A DNA stretch of 64,000 nt from Micromonospora sp. CB01531 (GCF_001905095.1 NZ_LWLS01000002.1:62001-126000), one strand, 5' to 3'. Positions 16,328 to 26,356 are shown, counted from the stretch's first letter. Notes: generated by a model not told the origin, from the letters alone. A program made the numbers and translations.

Positions 16328-17625
16328 GGTTGTGTATCCTCGACGATCCAGCGGGGTTCGTCGAAGTCATCGCCGTAGTGGTTCAGCTTCGAGGTGGTGT
16401 TGGTCCAGGTCCCGTCGACGAGGGTTTCGGTGGTGAAGGCCCGGAACCGGTACGCCGGATCCAAGGTCCAGGTCTGGCGGGTGTCGCCGACCTGCTGCTG
16501 TTTGATCAGGTCGTTGGCGTAGTAGGTGTTGGTCAGCCGGCCCGGCAGTTCGGTGGTGCGGCCGAACTTGTCGTACACGTAGCCCGGGTCGGTGAGGCGG
16601 TCGGCGGTGTCGTAGCTATGGTCGTCCTCCGCATCGGCCGTGTCCTCCTGACACCGACCGTCAGCGGCCGGCATATGGGTGGCTTTGCGGGTGCGGTTGG
16701 ACCGGTCGTCGTAGTTGTAGGCGCGGGTGACACAGCCGCCGGTGATGGCGCTGTCATGCCGGGTCTTCAGCAGGCGGCCGAGCCGGTCGTAGCCGAAGTT
16801 CTTCGCGTCGCCGGCGTAGGAGTGGTTCACCCACTGGCCGGCGGTGTTCGCCACCACCGACTCGGAGTAGATCGTCTCCCCGTCGGAGTCGCGGGTGTAG
16901 GTCCGCTCCACCGGTTGCAGTTTCCGCGTTGAGCCGATCCGTGCGGGTCAACCCGCCCGGGTACTTCAGCTCGGTCAGCTGCCCATCCGGCGAATACTTG
17001 GCGCTGAAGGTGCCCGCGATGCTGTCGGTGACGCTGGTCAGCAGGCCCCGCGGCTCGGCCGCCCGGTCGTAGGTGAAGGTGGAGTAGCCGGTCGGGTCGG
17101 ACACCTTCGACGGCTTGCCGTACCGGTCGAACTCGTTGACGGTCCGCCCGCCGTCGGCGTCGGTGTAGGCGGCGAGCCGACCGAGCAGGTCGTACTCGCG
17201 GGTGATGGTGACGCCGTCGAAGAGGGTCTGCACCACGTTGCCCGTGGCGGTGTCGTAGACCGTGGTCACCGACCCGAGTGATCCGCCGAGGTCGTTGGAC
17301 ACCCAGGTGGAGATGACCCGGCCCTCCGGATCGTAGTTGGTCGTGTTGACCCGGTAGGCGCCCTCGACGTGGTCGACGACCTTCTCCGGATCCTCCCACC
17401 GGTTGTACCGCTCAATGTTGCGCACGGCAACTGTCCGGGCATCCGCGCCGAATCATGGCCCGTGATCGAACCGGGATCGCCTCCAACGGCCCCGCCCCGT
17501 CGGGGTCGGCGACGTCGTTTTCCAGGACCATGAGCGAGGTGGGGCCGAGGGTGTCGACCATGTCGATCCCGTCGGCGCTGTACGTGTTGACCGTGGACAA
17601 CGCCAGGCCCGCGCCTACCTGAGGA
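16328..17625 (-). pseudogene. Decayed partial RHS/YD-repeat gene, paralogue of the large RHS gene
   Basis: Reverse-strand frames match the YD-repeat part of the intact RHS protein almost residue for residue, but in several pieces. From 17625: LALSTVNTYSADGID... to LENDVADPDGAGPLEAI, then a jump that skips about 130 residues of the paralogue, landing on SITGHDSARMPGQL. Next comes YDPEGRVIS...YDRAAEPRGLL...GGLTRTDRLN, then a one-base insertion at the TTT run (16921-16923), where the frame changes to QPVERTYTRDSDGE. Similarity ends abruptly at RWIVED (about 16330), before the RHS core motif and toxin end. It is a duplicated, rearranged and dead copy. Some frames have plausible starts but none can encode a complete protein. 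Confidence 0.88.
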
Positions 17626-17745
17626 ACCCGCTGCGCCGCCATAAACCAGCAGCTCACGGGTGCTCCGGGAGTCCAAGGAGGTGTGTCACAGGCGTGAATC
17701 ACACGACGACAGTGAAGATGGCCATATCTCCCCTCGTCAGATAAG

Positions 17746-17786
17746 CGCGCCCGAAGGGACTCGAACCCTTAACCGACGCGGATCAG
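17746..17786 (-). pseudogene. tRNA-like 3' remnant (T arm and 3' acceptor strand)
   Basis: On the reverse strand AAGGG-TTCGAGT-CCCTT forms a textbook T arm (17754-17770), followed by CGGGCGC, a typical 3' acceptor strand. The sequence resembles the 3' end of actinobacterial tRNA-Arg, but no anticodon arm, D arm or 5' acceptor strand follows. It abuts the stop codon of the putative immunity gene. It is probably an attachment-site scar left by an integrative element. The tRNA identity is a guess. Confidence 0.5.
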
Positions 17787-18251
17787 TCACCGGATCACGG
17801 ACGCGGCCACCAAGTACGCGAGCGCCAGGGCGACCGCAAGATCCGGGAGCTGCGACAGCATCGCCACCCGCCACACCGGGCTACGCGGGCTCCACCAGTG
17901 CTCTGGCAAGTAGTGGACGATCAACGCCTTGACGGCGTGCAGACACGCCATAAAGAACAGGAAGAAGCTGAACAGCGCCGCCCCGAAGAACGCTTGGTCG
18001 GACAGTTCCTTGATGAACAGCGAGATCGGGATCGCCACCGCCATGGAGAGGAAAAAGCCCGCAGCGAGGATCACGAACCACGCCGCCGCCCGGGAGATGT
18101 GACGCAGGCCCAGGTCGTCGATGTCGTCGCCAGGCAGGGTGAGGTCCTGCATCAGCTCGTCCCGCCGCTCCTGTCGCGTCCTGCCGTCGGCCCCCAACAC
18201 GCGGGCGATGGGTTCGGCGAGCCACCGCGCTGGCACGACCACCAGGTCCAT
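17787..18251 (-). CDS. Small membrane protein downstream of RHS gene, candidate immunity protein
   Basis: The 154-aa protein has a soluble N-terminal third (MDLVVVPARWLAEPIARVLG) and about three membrane helices (WFVILAAGFFLSMAVAIPIS; FFGAALFSFFLFFMACLHAV; LPDLAVALALAYLVAASVIR). ATG 18251 is preferred because AAGGAGGGAGG lies just upstream; the frame is open further back but overlaps the RHS gene. It starts 32 bp after the RHS stop, the usual place for a toxin-specific immunity gene. A membrane immunity would fit a toxin acting at the inner membrane. I see no named immunity family, so this role is inferred from position. Confidence 0.7.
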   Translation of the reverse strand: MDLVVVPARWLAEPIARVLGADGRTRQERRDELMQDLTLPGDDIDDLGLRHISRAAAWFVILAAGFFLSMAVAIPISLFIKELSDQAFFGAALFSFFLFFMACLHAVKALIVHYLPEHWWSPRSPVWRVAMLSQLPDLAVALALAYLVAASVIR

Positions 18252-18283
18252 GGCCCGCCTCCCTCCTTCGCCGCTACAGGCTG

Positions 18284-21200
18284 CTAGTACATCCGCGCCC
18301 AACGGGCCGCACGCGAGTTGCGGCACCAGTTAGCGCTGCCGCAACGGTTGTACGCCCACGCCGCCGGCAACGCGGTCTTCCGATCCAGGCCGCCCCACCA
18401 GTCCATCTTCTTGCCGTTCAGCTTCTTCGCGGACTTTTGCTTGTGCATCCGGTTGAGGACCTGCCGCTTAACCTTCCGTGCTCCGCGGAAGCCCTTCGCC
18501 GCCGGGATGGCCTTGCTGATCCGGCGCGCCTTGAAGCCCGCCGCCACCCAGCGCCCGCCCCGGACTGCTCCGCCGACCCCCGGAATCGCCCCGACGACGT
18601 CGAGGGCAGCGGCACCCCAGTTGCCCTTACGCACATTCTTGTACGCCGAGTATGCCGAGAAGCCGATCGCGAGGCCACCCGCGATGAGGTTGACTGGTGG
18701 CGGGGTGAACGCGGCGACCGTGGCGGCCACCAGCGCCGGGTTTTCCTTCACGAAGTTCCAGGCACCCTTGGCCGCCTTTTTGATCTTGCCCCAGAACCGC
18801 CCGTCAAGATCAGAACAGTTGACCGGGTCGGCTGAGCAGTAGTCGTATGCGTTGGCGTTACCGCCGTCGACCGGATCAACCTGCAGGAATCGGCCGAGGG
18901 CCGGGCTGTAGAGGCGGACGCCCATGAGGATGAGGTCGCCGAACGCCTCACCCGAGCGCTGCTTGCCGCCAAGCCAGCCATATCGCTGGCTGGCCTGCCC
19001 GGCCATCGGTACACCGAACTCGTCAAAGTCGAACATCTCCGGCTCGGCCAGAGCAACATCGATGGTGGCAGCCACGTCGCCGTGCAGATTCGTCAACTGC
19101 AGCCGGGCGCCGCTGTCGGTCGATGTGGTGGCCACCAGGTCACCGTCCGGACCCGACACGTTGCGCGTGATGGTGCCCAGGGCGCTGTCCTCGACGGTCC
19201 ACCGGGGCTCGTCCGAGTCGTCGCCGTAGTGGTTCAGCTTTGCCGAGGAGGTGCTCCACGTCCCCTCGACCAGCGTCTCGGTGGTGAAGCCGCGCAGCCG
19301 ATTCCCCGCGTCCAGAGTCCAGGTCCGGCGCGTGTCGCCGAGCGTCTGACGCTGGATGAGGTCGTTGATGTAGTAGTTGTTGCTCAGGCCGCCCGGCAGG
19401 GCGGTGGTCCGGCCGAAAGCGTCGTACTCGTATCCGGCGTCGACAAGACGGTCCGCCGAGTCGTACGCATGCTGCTCCACCGAGTCGGCGCCGTCCGTGT
19501 CGCACGTGCCGTCGTCGGCCGGGTCGAACACCGAACGCTTCGTCCGGTTCGTGCGAGCGTCGTACTCGTAGGTACGGGTCACGCAGCCAGCCGTCATGGC
19601 GCTGTCGTGCCGGGTCCGGGTCAGCCGCCCGAGCCGGTCGTACGAGTAGAACTTGCTGCCACCGGTGTACTGGTGATCCACCCACTGACCGGCGACGTTC
19701 TCCACCACCGACTCCGAGTAGACGACCTCGCCGTCGGAATCGCGGGTGTAGGTGCGCTCGACCGGCTGCTGGTTGGCGTCGAGCCGATCGGTCCGGGTGA
19801 GACCACCGGGGTATTTGAGCTCCACCAGTTGCTCATCCGCGGAGTACTTCGCCGAGAAGGTGCCGGCGGCACTGTCCGTCACGCTGGTCACCAGCCCGCG
19901 CGGCTCCGCCGCCCGGTCATACCCGTAGCTGGACCAGCCGGTCGGGTCGCTGATCTTAACCTGCTTGCCGTACCGGTCGAACTCGTTGGTGGTCACCCCA
20001 CCGTCGGCGTCGGTGTACCTCACCATCCGGCCGAGCAGGTCGTACTCCCGCTTGATCTGCGCCCCGGCCATGTGCGTCTCGGCGATAGCACCCGTCGCCG
20101 GGTCGTAGACCGTCGTCACCGAGGGCAGTGCGACGCCCTCGTCGCCGGAGATCGCCGTGGACACCATCCGGTTCGCGTTGTCATAGGTGGTAACGGTGGT
20201 CCGGGTCGTGCCGGCCGCGCTCTCCACCACCTCCTCGACGCCGCCGGCCTGGTTGTACTTCGCCACCCGCCGGGTCGGCAGCTGGCCTGCCATTCGGGAC
20301 GGGTCGTGACCGGTGATCGCGCCGACGGTCCGTCCCACACATGCCAGGCCCGCCCATTCCGGCCGGCTGCCGCAAGCCGCGTCCCGCGCGTTCGGGCTGG
20401 CCGTGTAGTAGATGGTTTCCCTGGCTCGGGCATCCGACCCGGTCGAATCGAAGCCCCAGGACTTCAACGACCTGCCGGCCGCGTCGAACACCCCGTACGC
20501 GGCGACCTGCGTCCCGCCCGGCCCGGCGTCGGCGATCATCTTGGTGAACTTCTTCAGCACCCAGCCGGAGACCCCGCCGTTGTGCGGGTCGTACTCGTAC
20601 TTCTTGACCCGCACGTCCGCGTCGGGGTAGCCGTCGATCTGGGCACCCTTTGCCTCGGTGGTGACCAGGTGGTAGGTCGCGCCGTCCGGCTTGCCCTCGT
20701 CGTACTTGTTGACGACGTGGGTCCGGCCTATCACGGTCGTACCGGCCGCGATGGCCTCCAGCGGGCCGGCGCCGTCCGGATCGGCGACGTCGTTCTCTAG
20801 GACCATGGTGACGGTGGGCCCGAGACTGTCGATGAGATCGATGCCGTCGGCGCTGTACGTGTTCACCGTCGACAGCGCCAGGGCCCGGCTGGCGGTGTCG
20901 GAGCCGGCCAGCCCCAGTTCGGCGAGGTAGGCGCTGGCGTTGGGGAGGGTGCCCAGGGCGAGGGCCCGGTCGGTGGCTTGCAGGGTGCGGACGACGTTGC
21001 CGAACCGGTCGTATTCTTGGGTGTCGATGTGCCCGCCGGGGGTGGCGGTGTTGACCTCCTGGCCGCCGGCGTTCAGGTAGTGGACGGTGGCGTACGGGTA
21101 TCCGTTGGTGCCGGGTGAGGTGGGGGTGGCGCGGTTGCGGCCCGGGTTGTCCTCCGGTCCGAACACGGCGGTGGCGTCGGTGGGCAGGTCGACCTGTCCC

Positions 21201-24200
21201 CAGGTGGCGATGGAGGCCGGGCCGAGGTTGTAGGGGCCTCCGGCGGCCTGGGTGAGTGGGACGTTGTAGACGATGTTGGTGGCGATCTCGCCGTCGGTGG
21301 CGGTCTTGGAGCCCTGCTGCAGGGCGGCGCGGCGGACCTTCAGCAGCCGGCCCGGGTTTTCGTCTCCGGCGAGGGTGACGACCTGGTCTGCGGTGAGGGC
21401 CTTGCCGTAGATGCGGACGTCGTCGATGCCGCCGTGCCAGGTGTTGGTGAAGGTGCCGTTCCACTGCGCGCGGCCGACGATGTACCCGCCGGTGGCGTTC
21501 CAGCCGCCGGTCGGGGCGGTGGTCGACTGCGGGACGCCGTCGACGTAGAGGGTCATCTTGCCGGTAGCGGTGTCGTAGACGCCGGCGAGGTGGGTCCACC
21601 GGCCGAGCACCGGGGAGGTGTTGGACGAGGCGCGGATCGGCAGCGACGTCGAACTGTCTGTGTCCATCCGGGAGAACGCCCACCGGTCGGTGGCCTGGAC
21701 GTAGTTGAGGAAGAAACCGCTGGTGAACGAGCCGTTCTTGGACACCGCGGTGCGGTTGACGGACTTGTCGGTCAACCGCACCCACGCGGCAACGGTGTAG
21801 GAGGCGGTGTTCGACAGGGCGGTCCCGGCGACGGTGATCTGCTGGCCGGAGACGCCGGTGAACGTGGCGGCCTTGTCGGCCGGGTTGTCCGGGTCGTTGC
21901 CCTGACCCCAGCCGACCCCGCTGGCCATCGTGCCCGTGCGGCCACTGCCCGAGGAGTCGACGACGGTGGTGCCGGAACCGGCGTCCAGGTCATACCGTAG
22001 CGCCGCAGCATCCACGTCCGGGTTGCCGTAGTCGAACTGCCAGGGCAGTTCACCAGCCGGATTGGCCTTGGTAACCCGGCCCCCGACGTACTCGTACGTC
22101 GTCTTCAGGGCCGGGGTGACGCGGGGGTCCCACACCTCGCGGAGCTGGCCCAGGTTGTCGTAGGCGTACTTCGCCGTCTGCACGGCGGTCATCGCCGATG
22201 CGTCCGGGTCCCAGGCCCACAGCTTCACCCCGGAAACCCGGTCGGTGTAATCCCCGAACACGCTCTGACTCAACCCGGGGCTCGTGGTGGTGGCGTACTC
22301 GTATTCCAGGACCTCGCAGCCGCGGGCCGGGGTCGCGGTGGTGCAGCTGTTCGTGTCGTCGACCCCCGGCTCGACCGGGTTGATCACCTTCTTCAACAGC
22401 AGCCGACTACCAGCCGTGTCGTAGAGATACCGGGTGGTGCTGACCGACTCCGGGGTCCACGACGACGTGGCCGCCCAGATCCCGCTCTGCGCCGTGAACT
22501 CGGTGACCGTCCCATCGAGTTCGGTGAGCCGGTACGCACTGCCGACCTTGGCCAGCACCATGCCCTCGGCCCCCGGCTCCGGGGTGTAGCTGACCCCGTC
22601 CGGGTTCTTCGCGAACGTGATCCAACCGCCGCCGATGGTGTTGACCTGCGCCAGCGACGGCTCCGGCAGCGTGACGGTGGTGTAGTCGACCTCGGCCGCG
22701 CCGCCGGTGGCGCCGCCGGACCAGGCCGTGCCGAACGGGGCCAGAATCTCGGTGACCGACAGGTTGTCCCAGTACACCTTCTTCCCGGAGCCGCCCTGTG
22801 TGCCGTTGTAGAGGCGGAAGAACGCCTCGGTCGCCCCCGCCGGGACGGTCATGTCGACCGCCAGTTCCTGCCACCCGTCGGTGAAGCCCGCCATCGCCGA
22901 CGGAACCTCGGTGTAGTTGGCGCCGACCTTGTAGAAGCCGACGATCCGCAGACCACGCACGCCGTAGTCGGGCACCAGACCCGTGGCGGCCGGCACGTAG
23001 ATCCAGCCGGTCATCCGATATGTGCGGCCCGCGGCCATGCCCAGCCGCATCCCGCCGCCGTCGCCGCCGACCGCGACATAGGTGTCGTTGCTGGTGGTGG
23101 TGACCGGGGTGATCTCCAGCGACGCGACCGGGGTCACCTCACCCTGGCCACGGGCGGTCGACCGCGCGGCCGACGAGGTGGACGGCACCGTGAACCCGGT
23201 CAGGTCGGTGGACACCTGCTGCTGGTTCGCGGTCAGCAGTTGCGCCATCGGCTGGTAGCCGTCCGTGGGCTTGCGGGACGACGACGACCGGCCCACCGAC
23301 AGACCCAACTCGTCGGCATCGGTCGACGACAGTGCGTAGTCGCCGGTGAGCAGGTTCACCGAACCCGGGCCGATCTCGTCGCCCGCCGCGCCGTCGCCGC
23401 TGGAGTCGACCGACACCCGCACCCATGGAGTCGTGTAGGCGGGGGTGCCGCCGGTGGCGGTGTAGATCTGCGCCCGCACCTCGACCACACCGCCGACCAG
23501 GCCGAGGGTGTCGGTGGCGCTCCAGATCGCGTACCCGCCCAACGACGACAGGCTGACCGGGCTCGCCGCCGTGGCGGTGATCGGGGCACCGGTCGCCGAA
23601 GTCAGGTTCGCCGACGGCACCGCCAGCGTCGACCCACCCGGACCCCGCCGATACTCGAAATAGGCCCGGGTGTAGCCGGCCACCGGGGTGGTGACCTGCA
23701 ACTTGGTGCGCTTGACGATCGTCGCCCCGGGCAGCGGCTGCGCCAGCGCCGCGTTGCCCGCGTCGAACACGTACAGGTTCGCATTGGACAGGTTCCCGGC
23801 GGAGTCCTTCGCCTGCACCGTCAACGTGCGATGCCCATCCCGCGGGCGCAACGTCACCGACGTCGCACCGGTGGCGGCCACCGTCGTCGCCGACGACTCG
23901 TAGTCGAACTTGTACACGAACGCCGCCAGGTCATTCGTCCCTGAAGCCGGGGTGAACGTGAACGTGTCCGGCGCTTCCGCCCCACCGTGCGGCTGCCCGT
24001 CATTGAGGTAGATGGTGGCCGACACGAACGGCACCCCGGGCTTGACGGTGTCTACGGTCAACGTCGACCACCCGGTCCACGCGCCATAGACGTACGGGTC
24101 CTTGGCCCGCACCCGCCACTCGTACGCGGTGTCGTTGACCAGGTCGACCGGCACCTGCCAGGAGGCGGTCGACCCGTTCGTCCACGCCGGACTACCCGAC

Positions 24201-25849
24201 CGCAACCCCGACGTGGCGACGGCCGCCTGGGTGGCCTTGTTCCGCACCTCGAACTCGGCCTGCAACGTCTGCCCGGCATCCGCATCCGCCAGCTTCGCCG
24301 ACAACGTCGGCCGCACCGCCGACGTCCGCGCCCCCGCCCCACACAACGTGTAACACGGCGCGACCGCCAGCGCCGACGGGGTGCCCGGCGTACTGTTGTA
24401 GGTGATCGACACCAGCGGCGGGTGGGTGCCCTCGGCCGAGTCGAACCGCTTCCACGACAGGTGATTCGTCTCGCTGGTCCCCCGCAGCATCACACTCGCG
24501 CTGCTCTGACTGTTGTCCGCGGCATACTGCAACGCCCCGCCGACCTCGATATAGACGTAACCGTCGGCGCAGGACGAGTTGTAACCCTTCGTCTCCGTCG
24601 ACGTGCCCACCTTCACCCGCGCCGTCGGCTGGTTCGTCCACCGCACCGACGAATCCACATAATCAGTCCGCCACGCCTCCCACGACGCCGCGCTGCACGA
24701 CCACGAGTGGTAGTTCCACAACCGCAACTTCGCCGTGATGATCCGGCTACCCGCGAACCCCGTCGTGTTGAACCGCAGATACGACCGCGCCGTCCGCGCA
24801 CCACCATCGTCCGAGTACCCCAGCTTCAGGTCGACCGAGCCGGACTGGTCACTGGAGTAGTCCGTCTGCACGAACGCGTCGAACGACGGCGACAACGAGG
24901 TCGGCGGATCGATCGTCACCGGGAAGGACAGGTCCGCGCGGGCCAGGAAAGCCGCATCCGGCGTCAACTCCACCACCGTACGACCGGCGCCCTTGCCGAT
25001 GGTGCGCAGCCCGACCCGGCCATGCTTGACGTGCTCCAGAGACTGCGGCGCCACCTCGGCGTCCCACATCAGCGGGGTCTGCGCCCGCCCCACCTGCCGG
25101 CCCTTGGCGTCCTTCAACACCAGACCGCCCATACCGTCACCGACCGCGGCCAGCTTGCCGGTCCGCATCGACAGGCTCAGCTTGCGCACCCGCGCCAACC
25201 CGGCCCGGTCCTTCACCACGAAATGCTGCTCGAAACCGGTCGCGTGCGCATGGAACACCAGGTCCACACCCGGCAGCACATCCGGGTACGTGATCGTCCG
25301 GCCGTCCAGCACCGGCGCCGGCAACGGCCCCGCCCACGCCAACGCGGACCGGTCGTCGCCCTCACCCACCGCGACCAGCTCATGCTCCCCCGCACCAGAC
25401 GCAGCACCGGAGAAGGTCAGCGCCCGGGCGTGTGCCCTCGGCGCGACCGACCCGTCCGCCCGACGCACCAGGGTGAGATCCACCGGCACCCAACGGTCGC
25501 CGTCACGCACCCGCACCGGAGCCAGGGACCGCTCCTCGGTCACCGTGCCGTCGGGGTTCGCGAACACCTGCGTCGTCTCCGACCGCCGGCCCGCGACCTC
25601 CACCCGCGCACCGCACAGCTTCGCCGACACCGCCGCCGACACCTCATCCGCCCGGTCATCGGGACACCTCGGCTTCGCTGGCGCCGCGGCCACGGGCGGG
25701 GCCGCCTGCGCCGGGCGGGCCGGACGCGCCGGCACATCCGACAACGTCGCCACCAACACCAACGCCAACACGATCGCCAACCGGCGAACCCAACCGGCGA
25801 ACGCCCCGCCGGCCAAAGTGATGAACACACGAGACTGCCAGCGATGCAT
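18284..25849 (-). CDS. Giant secreted RHS/YD-repeat protein with variable C-terminus (putative polymorphic toxin)
   Basis: The product is 2,521 aa. A basic N-terminus and hydrophobic stretch (VRRLAIVLALVLVATLSDV) form a signal peptide. A DNRLRE-like beta domain lies near residues 320-485 (ARSYLRFNTTGFAGS, LRLWNYHSWSC). Fn3/Ig-like segments follow, then a LamG/concanavalin-like domain near 1290-1490 (SYTVAAWVRLTDK, GRWTHLAGVYDTATGKMTLY, GGIDDVRIYGKALT). YD repeats surround it and run on to about 2300 (YDRFGNVV, EYDLLGRMVRYTDADGG). The conserved RHS end is YSPALGRFLQVDPVDGG followed by YDYCSADPVNCSDLDGRFWG (about 2310-2353). The last 168 or so residues differ from the core: an Ala/Gly-rich hydrophobic part (NPALVAATVAAFTPPPVNLI), a basic part, and the end WAYNRCGSANWCRNSRAARW. 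Such C-termini carry the toxin in contact-dependent or secreted RHS systems. ATG 25849 is chosen because GGGGAGGG lies 10 bp upstream; the frame is open 22 codons further. Confidence 0.9.
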   Translation of the reverse strand: MHRWQSRVFITLAGGAFAGWVRRLAIVLALVLVATLSDVPARPARPAQAAPPVAAAPAKPRCPDDRADEVSAAVSAKLCGARVEVAGRRSETTQVFANPDGTVTEERSLAPVRVRDGDRWVPVDLTLVRRADGSVAPRAHARALTFSGAASGAGEHELVAVGEGDDRSALAWAGPLPAPVLDGRTITYPDVLPGVDLVFHAHATGFEQHFVVKDRAGLARVRKLSLSMRTGKLAAVGDGMGGLVLKDAKGRQVGRAQTPLMWDAEVAPQSLEHVKHGRVGLRTIGKGAGRTVVELTPDAAFLARADLSFPVTIDPPTSLSPSFDAFVQTDYSSDQSGSVDLKLGYSDDGGARTARSYLRFNTTGFAGSRIITAKLRLWNYHSWSCSAASWEAWRTDYVDSSVRWTNQPTARVKVGTSTETKGYNSSCADGYVYIEVGGALQYAADNSQSSASVMLRGTSETNHLSWKRFDSAEGTHPPLVSITYNSTPGTPSALAVAPCYTLCGAGARTSAVRPTLSAKLADADAGQTLQAEFEVRNKATQAAVATSGLRSGSPAWTNGSTASWQVPVDLVNDTAYEWRVRAKDPYVYGAWTGWSTLTVDTVKPGVPFVSATIYLNDGQPHGGAEAPDTFTFTPASGTNDLAAFVYKFDYESSATTVAATGATSVTLRPRDGHRTLTVQAKDSAGNLSNANLYVFDAGNAALAQPLPGATIVKRTKLQVTTPVAGYTRAYFEYRRGPGGSTLAVPSANLTSATGAPITATAASPVSLSSLGGYAIWSATDTLGLVGGVVEVRAQIYTATGGTPAYTTPWVRVSVDSSGDGAAGDEIGPGSVNLLTGDYALSSTDADELGLSVGRSSSSRKPTDGYQPMAQLLTANQQQVSTDLTGFTVPSTSSAARSTARGQGEVTPVASLEITPVTTTSNDTYVAVGGDGGGMRLGMAAGRTYRMTGWIYVPAATGLVPDYGVRGLRIVGFYKVGANYTEVPSAMAGFTDGWQELAVDMTVPAGATEAFFRLYNGTQGGSGKKVYWDNLSVTEILAPFGTAWSGGATGGAAEVDYTTVTLPEPSLAQVNTIGGGWITFAKNPDGVSYTPEPGAEGMVLAKVGSAYRLTELDGTVTEFTAQSGIWAATSSWTPESVSTTRYLYDTAGSRLLLKKVINPVEPGVDDTNSCTTATPARGCEVLEYEYATTTSPGLSQSVFGDYTDRVSGVKLWAWDPDASAMTAVQTAKYAYDNLGQLREVWDPRVTPALKTTYEYVGGRVTKANPAGELPWQFDYGNPDVDAAALRYDLDAGSGTTVVDSSGSGRTGTMASGVGWGQGNDPDNPADKAATFTGVSGQQITVAGTALSNTASYTVAAWVRLTDKSVNRTAVSKNGSFTSGFFLNYVQATDRWAFSRMDTDSSTSLPIRASSNTSPVLGRWTHLAGVYDTATGKMTLYVDGVPQSTTAPTGGWNATGGYIVGRAQWNGTFTNTWHGGIDDVRIYGKALTADQVVTLAGDENPGRLLKVRRAALQQGSKTATDGEIATNIVYNVPLTQAAGGPYNLGPASIATWGQVDLPTDATAVFGPEDNPGRNRATPTSPGTNGYPYATVHYLNAGGQEVNTATPGGHIDTQEYDRFGNVVRTLQATDRALALGTLPNASAYLAELGLAGSDTASRALALSTVNTYSADGIDLIDSLGPTVTMVLENDVADPDGAGPLEAIAAGTTVIGRTHVVNKYDEGKPDGATYHLVTTEAKGAQIDGYPDADVRVKKYEYDPHNGGVSGWVLKKFTKMIADAGPGGTQVAAYGVFDAAGRSLKSWGFDSTGSDARARETIYYTASPNARDAACGSRPEWAGLACVGRTVGAITGHDPSRMAGQLPTRRVAKYNQAGGVEEVVESAAGTTRTTVTTYDNANRMVSTAISGDEGVALPSVTTVYDPATGAIAETHMAGAQIKREYDLLGRMVRYTDADGGVTTNEFDRYGKQVKISDPTGWSSYGYDRAAEPRGLVTSVTDSAAGTFSAKYSADEQLVELKYPGGLTRTDRLDANQQPVERTYTRDSDGEVVYSESVVENVAGQWVDHQYTGGSKFYSYDRLGRLTRTRHDSAMTAGCVTRTYEYDARTNRTKRSVFDPADDGTCDTDGADSVEQHAYDSADRLVDAGYEYDAFGRTTALPGGLSNNYYINDLIQRQTLGDTRRTWTLDAGNRLRGFTTETLVEGTWSTSSAKLNHYGDDSDEPRWTVEDSALGTITRNVSGPDGDLVATTSTDSGARLQLTNLHGDVAATIDVALAEPEMFDFDEFGVPMAGQASQRYGWLGGKQRSGEAFGDLILMGVRLYSPALGRFLQVDPVDGGNANAYDYCSADPVNCSDLDGRFWGKIKKAAKGAWNFVKENPALVAATVAAFTPPPVNLIAGGLAIGFSAYSAYKNVRKGNWGAAALDVVGAIPGVGGAVRGGRWVAAGFKARRISKAIPAAKGFRGARKVKRQVLNRMHKQKSAKKLNGKKMDWWGGLDRKTALPAAWAYNRCGSANWCRNSRAARWARMY

Positions 25850-26182
25850 CGGCACAAGCCCTCCCCGTACGGGCCTCCAGTCGAGGCGAGCCGAACATAG
25901 GCGGCCGAGCATCAAACAATCAAGATCTTGACTATCCGTTCAGTCATGCGTAGGACACGGAACGCAACTTGGTGCCTAACTCCCGTTGAGGACCAGGTAA
26001 GGACAAACGATGCCGAAACGCGTGACACGCCGACAGCGACACGACGCACCGCACCTGCTATCACCGAAGTCGCTGAGCCAACCATCCCGACCGCCTCTCG
26101 GCAGTCACGTCGAACACCGGCGGTCCGCGCCCGGACGGCTCTGTTCACCCCGGCAGAGCCTGCCCCACCGCCCCATGCCACA
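25850..26182. other. Upstream region of the RHS gene, no gene seen
   Basis: This 333-bp stretch is less GC-rich than its surroundings and holds the RHS ribosome-binding site next to 25849. A short perfect palindrome TCAAGATCTTGA is at 25920-25931, about 70 bp upstream of the RHS start on the side where its promoter should be. Forward-strand frames here have no coding character. Confidence 0.4.
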
Positions 26183-26320
26183 AATGCGCCCCACATTTTC
26201 GCCTCAAGCCACGCCAAGGACGCAGGCGGCCCGAATCAGCAGGTAGAGCCCGTTTCCGTCGCCACTTCCCTCAATGTTGCAAGGGGGGCAGTGTGGGGCG
26301 GTCATATGACCAGAGATCAC

Positions 26321-26356
26321 AAAAAACCGACACCAGTCGATGACTGATGCCGGTTT
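26321..26356 (-). terminator. Duplicate of the tRNA-Ala terminator
   Basis: Arms AACCGACACCAGTC (26325-26338) and GACTGATGCCGGTT (26342-26355) pair with two G-U wobbles. Read on the reverse strand, the stem ends in a run of six T. It is the copy of the terminator at 31167-31202 and lies just after the truncated tRNA. Confidence 0.65.

Noticed and set aside
23987..25900. Long forward-strand open frame opposite the RHS gene
   Set aside because: Arg/Pro/His-rich antisense shadow of the RHS gene without a ribosome-binding site.
25920..25931. 12-bp palindrome TCAAGATCTTGA upstream of the RHS gene
   Set aside because: Short enough to occur by chance in this less GC-rich stretch; no second copy was noticed nearby.
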